Origin: Xanthomonas sp. DAR 35659
GTDB lineage: Bacteria; Pseudomonadota; Gammaproteobacteria; Xanthomonadales; Xanthomonadaceae
Length of the DNA stretch: 64,000 nt
Reading direction: 5' to 3'
Assembly (NCBI RefSeq): GCF_041242975.1
Contig: NZ_CP162488.1
Coordinates: 2,470,001-2,534,000, forward strand
Part shown: positions 16,371-26,663 of the stretch, in pieces
How positions within the stretch are numbered: position 1 is the stretch's first letter
How the letters are laid out: every line of letters starts with the position of its first letter
The notes under the pieces: model-generated
The model's input: the letters and a program-made list of their open reading frames with translations, nothing else
Told to the model about the DNA's origin: nothing
Database searches by the model: none
Program-made: the position numbers and the translations under genes

Positions 16371-17201
16371 TCAGCCCCACGGCATTTCGCCGTTGGCGAC
16401 CTTGGCGCCGATCTCGAGGGCGATGCCCATGCCCAGATTCGGGAAGCGCGCTTCCATCGCCGCCTCGAGCGATGCGGCTCCCTTGGCCGTCGCCAGTTCC
16501 TCCTCGAAGGCCAACAGATAGGCCTTGGTGTGGGCGATGGCCGACAGATCGGTCGCCGCGTCGGGCGTCAGATGGCCAGGCACGACGATCGCCGGCGCGC
16601 GCGCGGCGATCGCATCGAGATTGGCGATCCAGGCGGCACGCTGCTCCTGCGTCTGCGTATCGGCGGTCCAGACATGCACGCCGGAGAAGATCATGACGCC
16701 GCCGAACACGGCGTGCAGCGACGGCACCCAGAGATAGCGGCGATTGGCCAGACCCTGGGCGGCGACGATCTCGACCGTCTCACCATCGACCGACAGAGAG
16801 GCGCCGTCGAAGGTCTCGGGCAGGACGATGTCGTCCAGCGTCTGCGGACCGTTCTCCTTGAGCTGCGGCCCCCACACGGCGAGCTTCTTCGCGACGTTGC
16901 CCTTGATGGCGGCGAGCGTGTCGGCGGCGGCGATGACCTTGGCCTGAGGAAAGGCCTCGCGCACCGGCTTGAGGCTGAAGTAGTAATCCGGGTCCGACTG
17001 GCTGACGTAGATCGTCGTCAGCGTCTTGCCGGTGGCCTCGATCGCCTCGGCCAAGGCCTTGCCGTCGGGATAGGTGAAGCCGCCATCGATCAGCAGGGCT
17101 TCGCGCGGGCCGGTCAACAGCACCGGCGCGCGGAAGAAGCCGTTCTGCCCGGCGGGAAAGTGGGTCCAGCGCAATGCGGAGGTCTGGCGATCGGTGCTCA
17201 T
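16371..17201 (-). CDS. MBL-fold hydrolase-like protein with degenerate zinc motif
   Basis: 276 residues of metallo-beta-lactamase fold: EALLIDGGFTYPDGKALAE, VPSLHAVFGGVMIFSGVHVW, DTQTQEQRAAWIANLD and VVPGHLTPDA. Where active members have HxHxDH, this one reads SQSDPDYYF, so only the aspartates remain; the distal VVPGH histidine is kept. One metal ion or a non-catalytic role is possible. The gene precedes a DsbA-like gene in antisense order: it is downstream of 17897 by 63 bases, in the same operon, divergent from LysR at 18010. Confidence 0.82.
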   Translation of the reverse strand: MSTDRQTSALRWTHFPAGQNGFFRAPVLLTGPREALLIDGGFTYPDGKALAEAIEATGKTLTTIYVSQSDPDYYFSLKPVREAFPQAKVIAAADTLAAIKGNVAKKLAVWGPQLKENGPQTLDDIVLPETFDGASLSVDGETVEIVAAQGLANRRYLWVPSLHAVFGGVMIFSGVHVWTADTQTQEQRAAWIANLDAIAARAPAIVVPGHLTPDAATDLSAIAHTKAYLLAFEEELATAKGAASLEAAMEARFPNLGMGIALEIGAKVANGEMPWG

Positions 17202-17264
17202 TGGATGTCTCCTTGTGTTCGGGAGTGCGGGCGTCGGGAATGAAGGGCGGGGGAGGTCGGCGGC

Positions 17265-17897
17265 TCAGGCGACGCGCAGGTGCGCGGCCAGGGCGGCGCG
17301 ATCGCCGAACAGCGCATCGCTCGGCAGCAGCCTGCTTCCGTGCGCGTCTTCGACGACGAGCGTGGGAACGCCCTGCGCGCCGAAACGGGCCATCTCGCGG
17401 CGTGCCGCATCGATGCGCGCGCGGTAGGCGCCCAGCACGTCGGCATCGGGCGACACGACGCGCCGCGCGGCATCGGCAAAGCCGGCAGCGGACAGCACTT
17501 CCGCCACGACCGCGCGATCGGAGGTAGTGCGGCCGTCGACATAGCGGGCCTGTTGCAGGCGCTTCAGCGCCTCGCGTTCGCGATCCGGTTCGGTCATGCC
17601 GACCGCGACCACGGCAAGCGTCGCCGGGGCCGAATCGAACAGCGTGCCGCTCGCGCCGAGCACCCGGCTGCGGTAAGCCTCGGAAAACGCTTGGCCGGTG
17701 AGGCGCGCGATGCGCTGGTCGTTCTGCCAGGCGTAGGCGGCGAAGGATGCCTCCAGCGGCCGCGCGTTCTCGCCGGCGAACAAGCCGGTGGGGGCGAGCT
17801 GCACGCTGACGCCAGGAACCTGCGCGAGCTGTTCCAGGGCCGGGGCGGCGCCGTAGCACCACCCGCAGAGCGGATCGAAGAGGTAGGTGATGCGCAT
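17265..17897 (-). CDS. DsbA family thiol-disulfide protein
   Basis: 210 residues. The active site YLFDPLCGWCYGAAPALEQL holds CGWC at residues 12-15, and GAQGVPTLVVEDAHGSRLLP carries the cis-Pro. No signal peptide. ATG at 17897 gives the usual N-terminus of this family (MRITYLFDP); a GTG at 17930 is a longer option. It is the first gene of a two-gene unit with the MBL-fold gene, divergent from a LysR regulator, with a LysR-like inverted repeat in between. Confidence 0.85.
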   Translation of the reverse strand: MRITYLFDPLCGWCYGAAPALEQLAQVPGVSVQLAPTGLFAGENARPLEASFAAYAWQNDQRIARLTGQAFSEAYRSRVLGASGTLFDSAPATLAVVAVGMTEPDREREALKRLQQARYVDGRTTSDRAVVAEVLSAAGFADAARRVVSPDADVLGAYRARIDAARREMARFGAQGVPTLVVEDAHGSRLLPSDALFGDRAALAAHLRVA

Positions 17898-17973
17898 GGT
17901 GGAACCCGCTTGAGGAGGTGCGGTCACCATAGCGAGCCGGGATTGATGGATAAATAATGTGGAATGCTAAACT

Positions 17974-17994
17974 CTGTAAACAACTGGCTTACAG
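17974..17994. promoter_or_regulatory. LysR-type operator between dsbA-like gene and lysR
   Basis: CTGTAA-N9-TTACAG lies 16 bases upstream of the LysR GTG and 77 bases upstream of the divergent DsbA-like gene. Confidence 0.6.
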
Positions 17995-18009
17995 TGTGTC
18001 GGGAGCAGC

Positions 18010-18909
18010 GTGGAAGCCGTCAATCTCAACAGGCTCGCCTATTTCGCGGCCGTGGTGGACACCGGCTCCTTCACCCGCGCGGCCGAGCGGCTCGGCATCA
18101 CCAAGACCGTCGTCAGCCAGCAGGTCGCCAAGCTGGAGGCGGAGTTGCAGACGGCGTTGTTGATGCGCACCACCCGTCGGGTCGAACCGACCGAGGCCGG
18201 GCGGCTGCTGCATGCAAGCAGCGTGAGCGTCCTGCGCCAGGTCGAGGACGCCATCGGCGAGGTCACGCGCTCCAACACCGAGCCGAGCGGCGTGCTGCGC
18301 GTGGCGGCGCCGCACGACTACGGCACCTCCAGGATCGCGCCGCTGGCCGCCGGGTTCTCCCGGCGCCATCCGGCGTGCCAGGTCGAGTTGATCCTGGCCG
18401 ACACGCGCATCGACCCCGTCGCCAGCCAGATCGATCTGTCCATCCGGGTGGGCTGGCTCGACGATTCCAGTCTGCATGCGCGGCGCATCGACGGTTTCCG
18501 GCAGTGCCTGGTCGCCACGCCGGAACTGGCCAGGACCTTGGCGGTGGCGGACCCCGACGACCTCGCGCAGGTCCCGTTCGTCGCCAACAGCGCGCTCCGC
18601 GAGCCGTTGACCTGGCACTTCGTCAAAGACGATTTCGAGCGACGCACGGTGCGCATGCGCCAGGCCCTGTCGACCAATGCGACCCCGGCCGTGCTGGCGG
18701 CGACGCTGGCCGGTGGCGGGGTGTCGGTCCTGCCGGATTTCCTGGTGGCAGACGCCCTGGCGGCCGGAACCCTGGTCGCCGTCCTGCCGGAGTGGTCGTT
18801 GCCGGCCGGCGGCATTCACGTGGTCTACCCGATGGCGCGCTTTCGCCCCTCCAAGGTCACCGCCTTCGTCGAGATGCTCGTTGCTGGAGCCGGCAAGATC
18901 GGGGCATGA
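18010..18909 (+). CDS. LysR family transcriptional regulator
   Basis: 299 residues starting at GTG. Helix-turn-helix at residues 4-62 (NLNRLAYFAAVVDTGSFTRA, GITKTVVSQQVAKLEAEL) and a LysR substrate domain (GVLRVAAPHDYGTSRIAPLA). It is divergent from the DsbA-like/MBL pair and is probably its regulator. A second GTG or ATG within the first codons gives no better ribosome site. Confidence 0.9.
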   Translation: MEAVNLNRLAYFAAVVDTGSFTRAAERLGITKTVVSQQVAKLEAELQTALLMRTTRRVEPTEAGRLLHASSVSVLRQVEDAIGEVTRSNTEPSGVLRVAAPHDYGTSRIAPLAAGFSRRHPACQVELILADTRIDPVASQIDLSIRVGWLDDSSLHARRIDGFRQCLVATPELARTLAVADPDDLAQVPFVANSALREPLTWHFVKDDFERRTVRMRQALSTNATPAVLAATLAGGGVSVLPDFLVADALAAGTLVAVLPEWSLPAGGIHVVYPMARFRPSKVTAFVEMLVAGAGKIGA

Positions 18910-19164
18910 CGCGGGTGCGGGCGCGACGGCGGTCGCCAGCGCCCCGGCGATCGCATGCGCGATCGGCATGCGAAGGCTGCGACGCCGGCGCCCACGTGCG
19001 ATTGCGGCGCTGGCCCGCAGCGATCGCCTGTCGGGATCGGCGCCATCGCGGCCGGTGCAGGGACGCCGCCATGATCGGGCCCAGCAACGTCCGCTGGCTT
19101 GGGAGGAACCGACGTCCGCACTCCCGCCCGCGTTCGGGAGCGGCGGCACGGGCGTAAGGCTGCG

Positions 19165-21600
19165 TCACGCAAGTGCCGGCGCGTGATTGCGCTTGGAGGA
19201 CGCGTCGTTCAAACAAGACTCCCATTGCAAGTCGCCGGCATAGCGCGACGCCATCCGGCCTTCGTCGTCCAGCGCGAAAAGATGCAGCCAGCGATTGTCG
19301 AACAGCGCGCGCACCGCCGGATGGCGTTGCAGGATGTCGGCGATCGGGTCGGTCGGCGCCTCGATCAGCACGGAAAGCCGCAGCGGTTCGTGGATCAGCC
19401 GTTCGCCGTCGTGCACCGACTGCCACGGCAGCCCGCCGCGCAGCAGGCCGCCATTGCCCTCGACCACGCCGATGCCGCCGGTGACGTTGTGCAGCAACTT
19501 GTTGCCCGCGCCGAAGACCGCGGGCGCGACGGTCGACCCGTAGTACTGCAGGCTGATCCAGCTGGCGACCACCACCGGGGCGGTCAGGATCAGTTCCAGC
19601 ACACCGAAGCCGTCGTCGCGCCGCCAGTCGTAGTCGTGGAGGAAGGCCCGTCCCGCCAGGTCGCGCCCGGAGGTGCGCTCGCGTGGCGCGGCGATGAAGG
19701 CCTGGCAGCCGGCCAGCGCCCATTCCGGGCGCAGCTCGGCCCAGTCGCGGGCGCGATGCGCGATGTCCTGGCCGCGCTGCGCGCGCGGCAGGCGCAGCGC
19801 CCGCTCGCCCCGCGCCAGCGCGCCGGCGGCCTGCAGCCAACGCGCCGCCTGCTCGACATCGGCGGCATGCTCGGGCGAGGGATGGTCGGCGCTGTAGAGC
19901 GTGACCGCGTCGGTCGTGGTGTCGTGCAGCGCGGCCAGGAACAGCGTGTCTGCGGGAATCGCGATGCCGCGCTCGGCGAGACCGGCGCGCACCTCCGGGG
20001 TATTGAGCAGCGAAGCGAGCAGCCGTGCGTTCACGTCGCCCGAGTAGCCGCCGCAGGCGCCGCACTGCAGCGCGCTGGCATGAGGGTTGTTGACCACACT
20101 GGCGCCGTGACCGGCGAGCACCACGAGCCGCGCGAAGCCGGCGGTGAGCGACATCGCCTTGAGGATGCGCGTGGCCATGGTCAGCCGCGTGTCGAGGTCG
20201 AGCGCGTCGGCCAGGCGCGGTGCGGGATCGTTCGGCGTGGTACGACGGGGCAGCGCCAATCCATCGCGCAGCAGCTTGGCGACATAGAGCGGGCCGGTGG
20301 CCTCGACGAAGGCGAACGAGGAAATGGCGGCCAGCTTGAAGCGACCCCAGGCTCGCTTCGCCCGGGCCGCGATCCGCGCGGCGAGGTCGGAGTCGGCCAC
20401 CGGCGACGTCGCCTCTCCCGCGCAGGTGAATACCCCTGGCGTCAGCAACACCGGAAGACGCGCCTCGACCACGTCCGAGGCGAACCGCCGATGGCCGATG
20501 CCCAGCCCGAAGAATCCGGCGAATCCGAGGGTCTGGATACCCGCATCGAGGCTTTCCAGTGCGCGGCGGAACACTTCCGAGCGCACGTCGATGCAGAAGG
20601 CCATCTGCATCGTCATTCGCGTCGGTGCGGCCGGGGCCGAGGCGGGTGCTGCAAGCAGAGCGTCGAGCCGCCGCTGCGCCGCGCGTTCGGCCGCTTCCTG
20701 CAGGATGCTGTCGATCACGTCGTCCGGCGTCGCCGCAATCGGCATTGCGTATGCGGAGATGGCGGTTCGCCACTGCGAGGCGATCGCCGACTCGAACTTG
20801 CCCAGCAGCGTCACTTCCCAGCGCATGCGGATGGCGAGCAGGTCGGTGACGCACGCGTCCGTCTCGCCGCTCAGCTCCGCTTGCCAGAGCCGATACCGGG
20901 CGAGCTGGCTCCAGCCGCCAAGGGTGGTCAGCAGTCGGTGGAAATAGCCGTCCAGCGCGTCCGCCGGCAGGCCGAGGCGGGCGACGCCGTCGACGAGCGC
21001 ATCTTCGGCATTCGCTGGCGCGTCCGCCACCTGCTGCGCGAATCCGGCGAGGCCGGCGATTTCCGGCGTCAGATCGTGGGTCGCGATGAGCCGCCACATG
21101 CTGTAGGCGCCGCCGGATTGACCGGCGGCCCACAGCGCCTGGCCCTGGTCGAAATAGGCGGCGGCCCAGTGCCCGATGCGCTCGTCGACGATGCTCGGCC
21201 AGTCGATCGCCGAGGCGTCGCGCGCCAGATCGGCGACTGTCGGGATCGCCCGCGGGGCGGGACGCACGGCGTCGATGACGTGCTTGAGCGCGGACAAGTT
21301 CGGCGGGCGCAGTGCGGCCGGCGCGTCGTGCAAGGCCGCCTGCAGATCCTCCTCGGCGATCTCGCCGGAGTGCAGCCGCGCCGCATACCAGGAGCGCGGC
21401 AGGGTCAGGGCGATGCCGGCCGCGCGCCGCAGCCGTGCCGCCGCGGTCGCCAGCGGCTCGCCGGCCTGGCCGAGGAAGGGGTTGACCGCCACGCTCGAGG
21501 CCAGCGGCCACAGCGGGGGCAGGGCGCGCGCCGCACGCTGGGCGGCGGCGATGATCGCAGCGTGGGACATGGAGGGTGCATCGGTCGCGGTCATCGGCAT
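19165..21600 (-). CDS. dabA: Inorganic carbon transporter subunit DabA (DUF2309)
   Basis: 811 residues of the UPF0753/DUF2309 family. DabA is the carbonic-anhydrase-like subunit of the DAB pump, which accumulates bicarbonate in the cytoplasm with energy from DabB. The zinc site is intact by eye: [11 protein letters not shown] supplies Cys336 and Asp338, [10 protein letters not shown] supplies His498, and ALQCGACGG supplies Cys513. The start at 21600 has AGGA seven bases upstream; the frame is open far beyond into antisense of dabB, which I ignore. dabB ends 23 bases upstream, so the two genes form one operon. Confidence 0.92.
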   Translation of the reverse strand: MPMTATDAPSMSHAAIIAAAQRAARALPPLWPLASSVAVNPFLGQAGEPLATAAARLRRAAGIALTLPRSWYAARLHSGEIAEEDLQAALHDAPAALRPPNLSALKHVIDAVRPAPRAIPTVADLARDASAIDWPSIVDERIGHWAAAYFDQGQALWAAGQSGGAYSMWRLIATHDLTPEIAGLAGFAQQVADAPANAEDALVDGVARLGLPADALDGYFHRLLTTLGGWSQLARYRLWQAELSGETDACVTDLLAIRMRWEVTLLGKFESAIASQWRTAISAYAMPIAATPDDVIDSILQEAAERAAQRRLDALLAAPASAPAAPTRMTMQMAFCIDVRSEVFRRALESLDAGIQTLGFAGFFGLGIGHRRFASDVVEARLPVLLTPGVFTCAGEATSPVADSDLAARIAARAKRAWGRFKLAAISSFAFVEATGPLYVAKLLRDGLALPRRTTPNDPAPRLADALDLDTRLTMATRILKAMSLTAGFARLVVLAGHGASVVNNPHASALQCGACGGYSGDVNARLLASLLNTPEVRAGLAERGIAIPADTLFLAALHDTTTDAVTLYSADHPSPEHAADVEQAARWLQAAGALARGERALRLPRAQRGQDIAHRARDWAELRPEWALAGCQAFIAAPRERTSGRDLAGRAFLHDYDWRRDDGFGVLELILTAPVVVASWISLQYYGSTVAPAVFGAGNKLLHNVTGGIGVVEGNGGLLRGGLPWQSVHDGERLIHEPLRLSVLIEAPTDPIADILQRHPAVRALFDNRWLHLFALDDEGRMASRYAGDLQWESCLNDASSKRNHAPALA

Positions 21601-21623
21601 GGGGGTGTCCTGGCGGTTAGGGG

Positions 21624-23195
21624 TCACGACGTCTTGCTGACAGACCAGCCGCCGAGCAGGCGATCGATCGTGGCGTTGGCATATAGCCCATTGGAGAGAT
21701 GGACGCGCAGCCCCGCGGCGGCCGGGTGCGAGGCCCAGAGCGGGAACAGCGCCTGCGCCACCGCGACCAGCCCGAAGCTCAGCACCGCCAACGCCATCAG
21801 CGTCCACTCCAGCCGTCCCGGCGCCGGCGTCGTCGGCAGCACCCCGGCAGTCAGCCATTCGGCGGCGGTCTGCAGCGCGAAGTAGCCGATCGCGGCGGCG
21901 CTGGCGTAGAGCGCCGTCCTGCGGGTCAGGGGGCGCGGCGCGGCATCGGCCAGGCCCTGGGCCAGCAGATAGGCGACACCGAAGATCAGGATGGCGCCCA
22001 GTGCCAGCGCCTGTGGCGACTTGTGCTCGAAGCCGAAGGCGAACCCGAAGGCGGCGCCGATCCCGACATAGATCGCCAGGGCGATCAGGAAGGCGCGGCC
22101 GACCGCCGCCCCATCGGGTACGGCAACCGGCCCGGGCCGGCGAATGGAGGCCACCTGCTCGACGGCCCCGTCGGCGGCCAGGAAGGCATGCGCCTTGTAC
22201 AGCGAGTGCGCGACGATGTGCAGCAGCGCCAGCGGGAACAACGCAAGGCCGCACTGCAGGACCATGAAACCCATCTGCGCGACCGTGGACCAGGCGAGCG
22301 ACGTCTTGACCGCGGGCTGGGTCAGCATCACCAGCGCACCGAACAGGGCGGTGAACCCGCCGAGCATGGCCAGCACGGCGAGCACGCCGGGGGCCGCCAG
22401 CATCAGGTCGGCGAAGCGGATCAACAGGAAGCCGCCGCCATTGACCACACCGGCATGCAGCAGCGCCGACACCGGCGTGGGCGCCTCCATCATCTCGGTG
22501 AGCCAGCCGTGGGTCGGGAACTGCGCCGACTTCAGCACCGCGGCCAGCGCCAGCAGGGCGGCCGCCGCGGCGAGCGGCCAGCCGTGCTCGCCGTTCCGCG
22601 CCAGCGCGTTGATCGTGGCGATATCGGTGGTGCCCAGGCTGTTCCAGACAAGCAGCGCCGCGGAGATCAGCGCGATGGCGCCGATGGTGGAGAACAGGCG
22701 CTTCTTGCGCGCGGCGCGCTGCGCCGCCACGCGTTCCGGATAGAACAGCAACAGGCGATGCAGCGCGGCGCTGGTCGCGATCCAGGCGACGACCAACTGG
22801 ACCAGGTTGCCCGCCTGCACCAGCAACAGCACGGCCGCGAGTGCGAAGCACAGCCAGCCGGTGAAATAGCCTTGGCGCGCCTCGCCATCGAGGTAGGTGC
22901 GGGCATAGCGCACCACGATCCAGCCGACGAACGCGACCAGCGGCAGCATCGTGGCGCTGACCGCATCGAGCCGTGCCGACAGGCCGATGCCGCCCCAGCC
23001 GAGCAGTCCGCTGTCGCCGGCGCCTCGCGCGACCAGCAGCGCCAGCGAAGCGATCGCGATGAGCAGCGCGCCGAATGCGGCACCTTCGGCGAAGACGGGG
23101 AGCCGGCGGGGACGTCGGCCGCTGCGGACAAAGCCGAACACGGCGGCGACAGACAGCAGGAGCGGTGCGGAAAGCGGCAGCAGATAGGGCGACAA
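21624..23195 (-). CDS. dabB: DabB, NuoL-like proton-coupling membrane subunit
   Basis: 523 residues with about 14 hydrophobic segments, of the NADH-quinone oxidoreductase subunit 5 (NuoL/MrpA) family. Conserved pieces are [20 protein letters not shown] with the key Lys, [19 protein letters not shown] and [20 protein letters not shown]. Next to dabA this is the DabB subunit, which lets cations in to drive DabA. It starts at TTG (23195) with GAGG eight bases upstream. It is divergent from a LysR gene. Confidence 0.9.
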   Translation of the reverse strand: MSPYLLPLSAPLLLSVAAVFGFVRSGRRPRRLPVFAEGAAFGALLIAIASLALLVARGAGDSGLLGWGGIGLSARLDAVSATMLPLVAFVGWIVVRYARTYLDGEARQGYFTGWLCFALAAVLLLVQAGNLVQLVVAWIATSAALHRLLLFYPERVAAQRAARKKRLFSTIGAIALISAALLVWNSLGTTDIATINALARNGEHGWPLAAAAALLALAAVLKSAQFPTHGWLTEMMEAPTPVSALLHAGVVNGGGFLLIRFADLMLAAPGVLAVLAMLGGFTALFGALVMLTQPAVKTSLAWSTVAQMGFMVLQCGLALFPLALLHIVAHSLYKAHAFLAADGAVEQVASIRRPGPVAVPDGAAVGRAFLIALAIYVGIGAAFGFAFGFEHKSPQALALGAILIFGVAYLLAQGLADAAPRPLTRRTALYASAAAIGYFALQTAAEWLTAGVLPTTPAPGRLEWTLMALAVLSFGLVAVAQALFPLWASHPAAAGLRVHLSNGLYANATIDRLLGGWSVSKTS

Positions 23196-23282
23196 GGCAA
23201 TCCCCTCGAATGGGCGCGGTGGTGGGCGGCGCCACGATAGCGATCGGCGGGATCGAACAAAAATTCATTGTTTTCACTAATT

Positions 23283-23301
23283 CGTTCGTTAATATCGAAC
23301 G
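23283..23301. promoter_or_regulatory. LysR-type operator between dabB and lysR
   Basis: CGTTCG-N7-CGAACG, a perfect inverted repeat just upstream of the LysR ATG in the space shared with the divergent dabBA operon. Confidence 0.65.
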
Positions 23302-23303
23302 AT

Positions 23304-24194
23304 ATGGCCGCCTTGAACTACAACCATCTGCGCTATTTCTGGGCCGTTGCCCACGACGGCAACCTGACCCGCACCGCCGAGCGGCTCAATCTCACGCAGT
23401 CGGCCTTGTCGGTGCAGATCCGCAAGCTCGAGGAACGCCTCGGCCACGCGCTGTTCGAGCGGCGCGGGCGGCAACTGCATCTGACCGAGGCGGGGCAGAT
23501 CGTGCTCGACCACGCCGACGCGATCTTCGCCACCGGCGAGGAACTGCTGGGCACGCTGCGGCAGACAGGCGCCGCGCGCCAGGCGTTGCGCGTCGGGTCG
23601 CTGGCCACGTTGTCGCGCAACTTCCAGATGGAATTCCTGCGCCCGCTGCTGGGCCGCACCGACATCGATCTGATCCTGCGCTCGGGCAGCGCGGGCGAAC
23701 TGCTGCGGGCGCTGGAGGCGCTCAATCTGGACGTGGTCCTGTTGAATCAGGCCCCCGCCGGTGACGCGCTGACCCCCTTGGTGACCCATCGGCTCGCACA
23801 GCACCCGGTCAGCCTGGTGGGCACGCCCGATCGGTTGGGCGGTGCCGCCAGCATCGCCGATCGTCTTCGCAGCCATCCCATCATCCTGCCGACCGTGGAC
23901 AGCAGCGTGCGTACCGGCTTCGACGCCCTGGTCGATCGCCTGGGGGTGCGGCCGCAGATCGTGGCGGAAGTGGAGGACATGGCGATGATGCGACTGCTCG
24001 CCCGCGAGGACATCGGCCTCGCCGTGCTCCCGCCGATCGTGGTCAAGGACGAGATCGCCGCCGGCGTGCTGATGGAAGGGGATCAATTGCCGGACATCGT
24101 GGAGGCGTTCCACGCCGTCACCATGGCGCGACGCTTCCCGAATCCGTTGGTCCGGCTGCTGCTTCAGCCCTCGGCTGCGCCAGTAGACCCGTAG
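23304..24194 (+). CDS. LysR family regulator, divergent from dabBA
   Basis: 296 residues. Helix-turn-helix [20 protein letters not shown] and [20 protein letters not shown], with a NhaR-like substrate domain ([20 protein letters not shown]). Position and the inverted repeat next to its start make it the likely regulator of the DAB pump, perhaps sensing CO2 limitation or cation stress. I use ATG 23304 because the longer frame runs through the operator. Confidence 0.9.
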   Translation: MAALNYNHLRYFWAVAHDGNLTRTAERLNLTQSALSVQIRKLEERLGHALFERRGRQLHLTEAGQIVLDHADAIFATGEELLGTLRQTGAARQALRVGSLATLSRNFQMEFLRPLLGRTDIDLILRSGSAGELLRALEALNLDVVLLNQAPAGDALTPLVTHRLAQHPVSLVGTPDRLGGAASIADRLRSHPIILPTVDSSVRTGFDALVDRLGVRPQIVAEVEDMAMMRLLAREDIGLAVLPPIVVKDEIAAGVLMEGDQLPDIVEAFHAVTMARRFPNPLVRLLLQPSAAPVDP

Positions 24195-24345
24195 CGGCCC
24201 CGATGGGCGCCGCGGCGCCGTGCCGAGCCATCGCCAGGGGAGTGCAAGCGGCTGGTCGATTCAGCAGGGCAAACCATGGCGCGCGCCGAAGATCGGCAGC
24301 GTGCGGTTGGCAGCGGTTGGCACTACTCAAGGAGCACGTCGAGGA

Positions 24346-24381
24346 TCTTTCAATTTGACAGCATGCTGTCAAATTGAAAGA
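24346..24381. promoter_or_regulatory. Perfect 36-bp palindrome, MarR operator
   Basis: Every base pairs from T24346/A24381 to A24363/T24364; the core is TTTGACAGCATGCTGTCAAA. It ends seven bases before the MarR start codon, so bound protein would block its own transcription or translation start. The mirror halves contain TTGACA, which may double as the -35 element. Confidence 0.8.
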
Positions 24382-24388
24382 ATGTTGC

Positions 24389-24844
24389 ATGGCTTCTGAA
24401 AACCTCCCCGTGCTGATCCGAGAACTGGTTCTCGCGGTGTTCGCCAGCAACGGCCGCCTGGTCGACATGGGCAACCAGTTGGTGCGCCCGATCGGGCTGA
24501 CCACCGCCTGGTGGCAGGTGCTCGGCGCGTTGGGCTATTCGCCGGTGCCGCTTCCGGTCGCGCATATCGCGCGCAACATGGGGCTGACCCGGCAGGCTGT
24601 GCAACGCGTCGTGGAATTGCTGGCCGAACACGGGTTCGTCGTGTTCGAGACCAATCCGCACCACGCGCGCGCGAAGCTGGTCGTGCTGACGGCGGCGGGG
24701 CGCGCGGCCTTGCGCGCCGCCGAAGCCGCGGTCGCATCGCTCGACCGGCAACTGATCGAGCGACTCGGCGCCGAGCGCGTCAGGACCGCCATCGAGGTGC
24801 TCGTGGAAATGCGCGACGCACTCGACGAGTCGCTGGGCGCCTGA
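24389..24844 (+). CDS. MarR family transcriptional regulator
   Basis: 151 residues: winged helix VLGALGYSPVPLPVAHIARN and MGLTRQAVQRVVELLAEHGF, then wing residues VVFETNPHHARAKLVVLTAA. The start is ATG at 24389; TTG at 24374 is inside the palindrome and unlikely. The gene is 41 bases upstream of an FAD-dependent hydroxylase, in the same direction, so it probably autoregulates and controls that enzyme in response to an aromatic ligand. Confidence 0.9.
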   Translation: MASENLPVLIRELVLAVFASNGRLVDMGNQLVRPIGLTTAWWQVLGALGYSPVPLPVAHIARNMGLTRQAVQRVVELLAEHGFVVFETNPHHARAKLVVLTAAGRAALRAAEAAVASLDRQLIERLGAERVRTAIEVLVEMRDALDESLGA

Positions 24845-24885
24845 ACTGCAGACACCCGCGCCGCAATCACTTACCTGGAGACACC

Positions 24886-26571
24886 ATGCCCCTTGCCTCG
24901 CAGACCGACGGGTTCGATACGGACGTCCTCATCATCGGCGGCGGACCGGTCGGCCTGACCACCGCTTGCGCGCTGGCGTACCATGGGGTGCGCTTCCGCA
25001 TCTTCGAGCAACGCACGCATCCCAGGCCGCATTCGCGCGCCAACAATCTGTGGGCGCGCCCGCAGGAGCTTCTCGCGAGCATCGGCATTCGCGATGCCCT
25101 GGCCGAACGGGCGTACCGGATCGTCCACATCAACACCCTCCTGAACGGCAAGACGGTGGATCCGATCGCGATCGCGCAGGTCGACAGCCCGTATCCGGAG
25201 GTGTTGTACAGCGGCCAGGACGTCATCGAGACCGTGCTGACCCGGCAGATCGAGGCCGGCGGCGCGGCGCTCGAACGCGGCCGCAAGGCGATCGGCTTCG
25301 AGCAGGATGCCGAGGGCGTCCGCGTGACGATCGCGACGGTGAACGACGACGGTGAGCAGATCGAAGGGCACCCGGTCGAGCACCTGCGCTGCCGCTACCT
25401 GGTCGGTGCGGACGGCGCCGAAGGCTTCGTGCGCAAGCAGATCGGTGCGGACTTCACGACGGAGAAGCTGCCCCATTGCATCAATCGGCAACTGGACGCG
25501 AAGCTGCGCTGGCGCCGCTCCACCGCGTTCGACCACCTCTGGTTCTTCTACTACCCCAAGGGCTTCTGCGGCGTGCTGCCGGTATGGGAGGGCTATCACC
25601 GGCTCTTCTTCCTGTCCGACGACGAGGGCATTCCCGATCGCGACCCGACGCTGGAGGAATTGCAGGCCATCGCGCGCGAGGTCACCGAGGACGAGACGCT
25701 GGAGCTGAGCGATCCGATCTGGATCACCCATAGCCGCTTCCAGCACGGCGTGACGTCGCGCTATGCCGAGGGGCGCGTGTTCCTGGTGGGCGATGCCGGC
25801 CATCTCACGCTGCCCGCCGGCGGCCAGGGCATGAACGCCGGACTGCAGGATGCGGTCGGCCTGGCATGGCGGCTGGCGATGGCGCTGGACGGCAAGGCGG
25901 CGCCGGTGCTGCTGGAGTCCTATGGCCTGGAGCGCGGCGGCGAGCACAGTCGCCTGGACGCGCAGCAGGAAAAGGGCTTCAGGAACAGCGTCTATCGGGG
26001 CGCCATCAAGGATGCCGTCATGGGCATCGCCGCCAGCGTCTTGCCCAACATCGGGGCGCTGATCCAAGGCACCGACGACCTGCAGCAACTCTCCGTCGCC
26101 TATCCCGACAGTCCCTTGAACGAGAACCACCTCGATGGACTGCGGGATGTCGTGCACCGGCGCGCGCCGCGTCCGGGCGAGCGCGCGCCGGATGCGGCGG
26201 TCATCGCGCAGGATGGTGCGTGCACGACGCTGTTCGCGCATCTCTACAACCCCGATGGCGTCACCTGGGGATGGACCTTGTTGCTGTTCGACGCCCGGCG
26301 GCAGGATGCCCTGGACGCGATGCGGCGTGCGCTGGCGCAGGTCCGCGATTGGGAGTGGGTGCGTCCGCGGTCGATCCTGGGCAAGTCGGTGCCGGAGGCA
26401 GGCGATGCCACGGCACTGTTCGATCTGGATGGCGTGGCGCATGGTGCCTACGGCATCGAGGGCGTTCCGGCGCTGGTGCTGGTCAGGCCCGATGGCCATA
26501 TCGCGTTCCGTGGTCCGCTCGACAAGCCGGAATTGCTGCGGGCGTACTGCGGCCGGGTGTTTGGCGCGTAA
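24886..26571 (+). CDS. FAD-dependent aromatic hydroxylase (group A flavoprotein monooxygenase)
   Basis: 561 residues. GXGXXG motif VLIIGGGPVGLTTACALAY at the N-terminus, DG motif YLVGADGAEGFVRKQIG, and GD motif VFLVGDAGHLTLPAGGQGMN with NAGLQDAVGLAWRL. Together these define PHBH-type hydroxylases that add oxygen to phenols with NAD(P)H. The C-terminal ~150 residues form the thioredoxin-like domain of phenol hydroxylase/polyketide hydroxylases (VPALVLVRPDGHIAFRGPLD). GGAG precedes the ATG. Likely controlled by the adjacent MarR. The substrate is not predictable; a phenol or quinone is most likely. Confidence 0.88.
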   Translation: MPLASQTDGFDTDVLIIGGGPVGLTTACALAYHGVRFRIFEQRTHPRPHSRANNLWARPQELLASIGIRDALAERAYRIVHINTLLNGKTVDPIAIAQVDSPYPEVLYSGQDVIETVLTRQIEAGGAALERGRKAIGFEQDAEGVRVTIATVNDDGEQIEGHPVEHLRCRYLVGADGAEGFVRKQIGADFTTEKLPHCINRQLDAKLRWRRSTAFDHLWFFYYPKGFCGVLPVWEGYHRLFFLSDDEGIPDRDPTLEELQAIAREVTEDETLELSDPIWITHSRFQHGVTSRYAEGRVFLVGDAGHLTLPAGGQGMNAGLQDAVGLAWRLAMALDGKAAPVLLESYGLERGGEHSRLDAQQEKGFRNSVYRGAIKDAVMGIAASVLPNIGALIQGTDDLQQLSVAYPDSPLNENHLDGLRDVVHRRAPRPGERAPDAAVIAQDGACTTLFAHLYNPDGVTWGWTLLLFDARRQDALDAMRRALAQVRDWEWVRPRSILGKSVPEAGDATALFDLDGVAHGAYGIEGVPALVLVRPDGHIAFRGPLDKPELLRAYCGRVFGA

Positions 26572-26663
26572 GCCGTCCGATCGCAGTGCGGATCGAGCCG
26601 TTGCGCAAACTAACGCGCGAGGCGTCGCGGCGTGCCGAGAATCGACACCACGGCGTTCCGGGC

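Noticed and set aside
19099..23240. Long plus-strand frames opposite dabA and dabB
   Set aside because: Shadow frames rich in Arg/Gly/Gln; the minus-strand genes have clear family motifs.
24374..24388. Earlier TTG start for marR
   Set aside because: It lies in the 36-bp palindrome and has no ribosome site.
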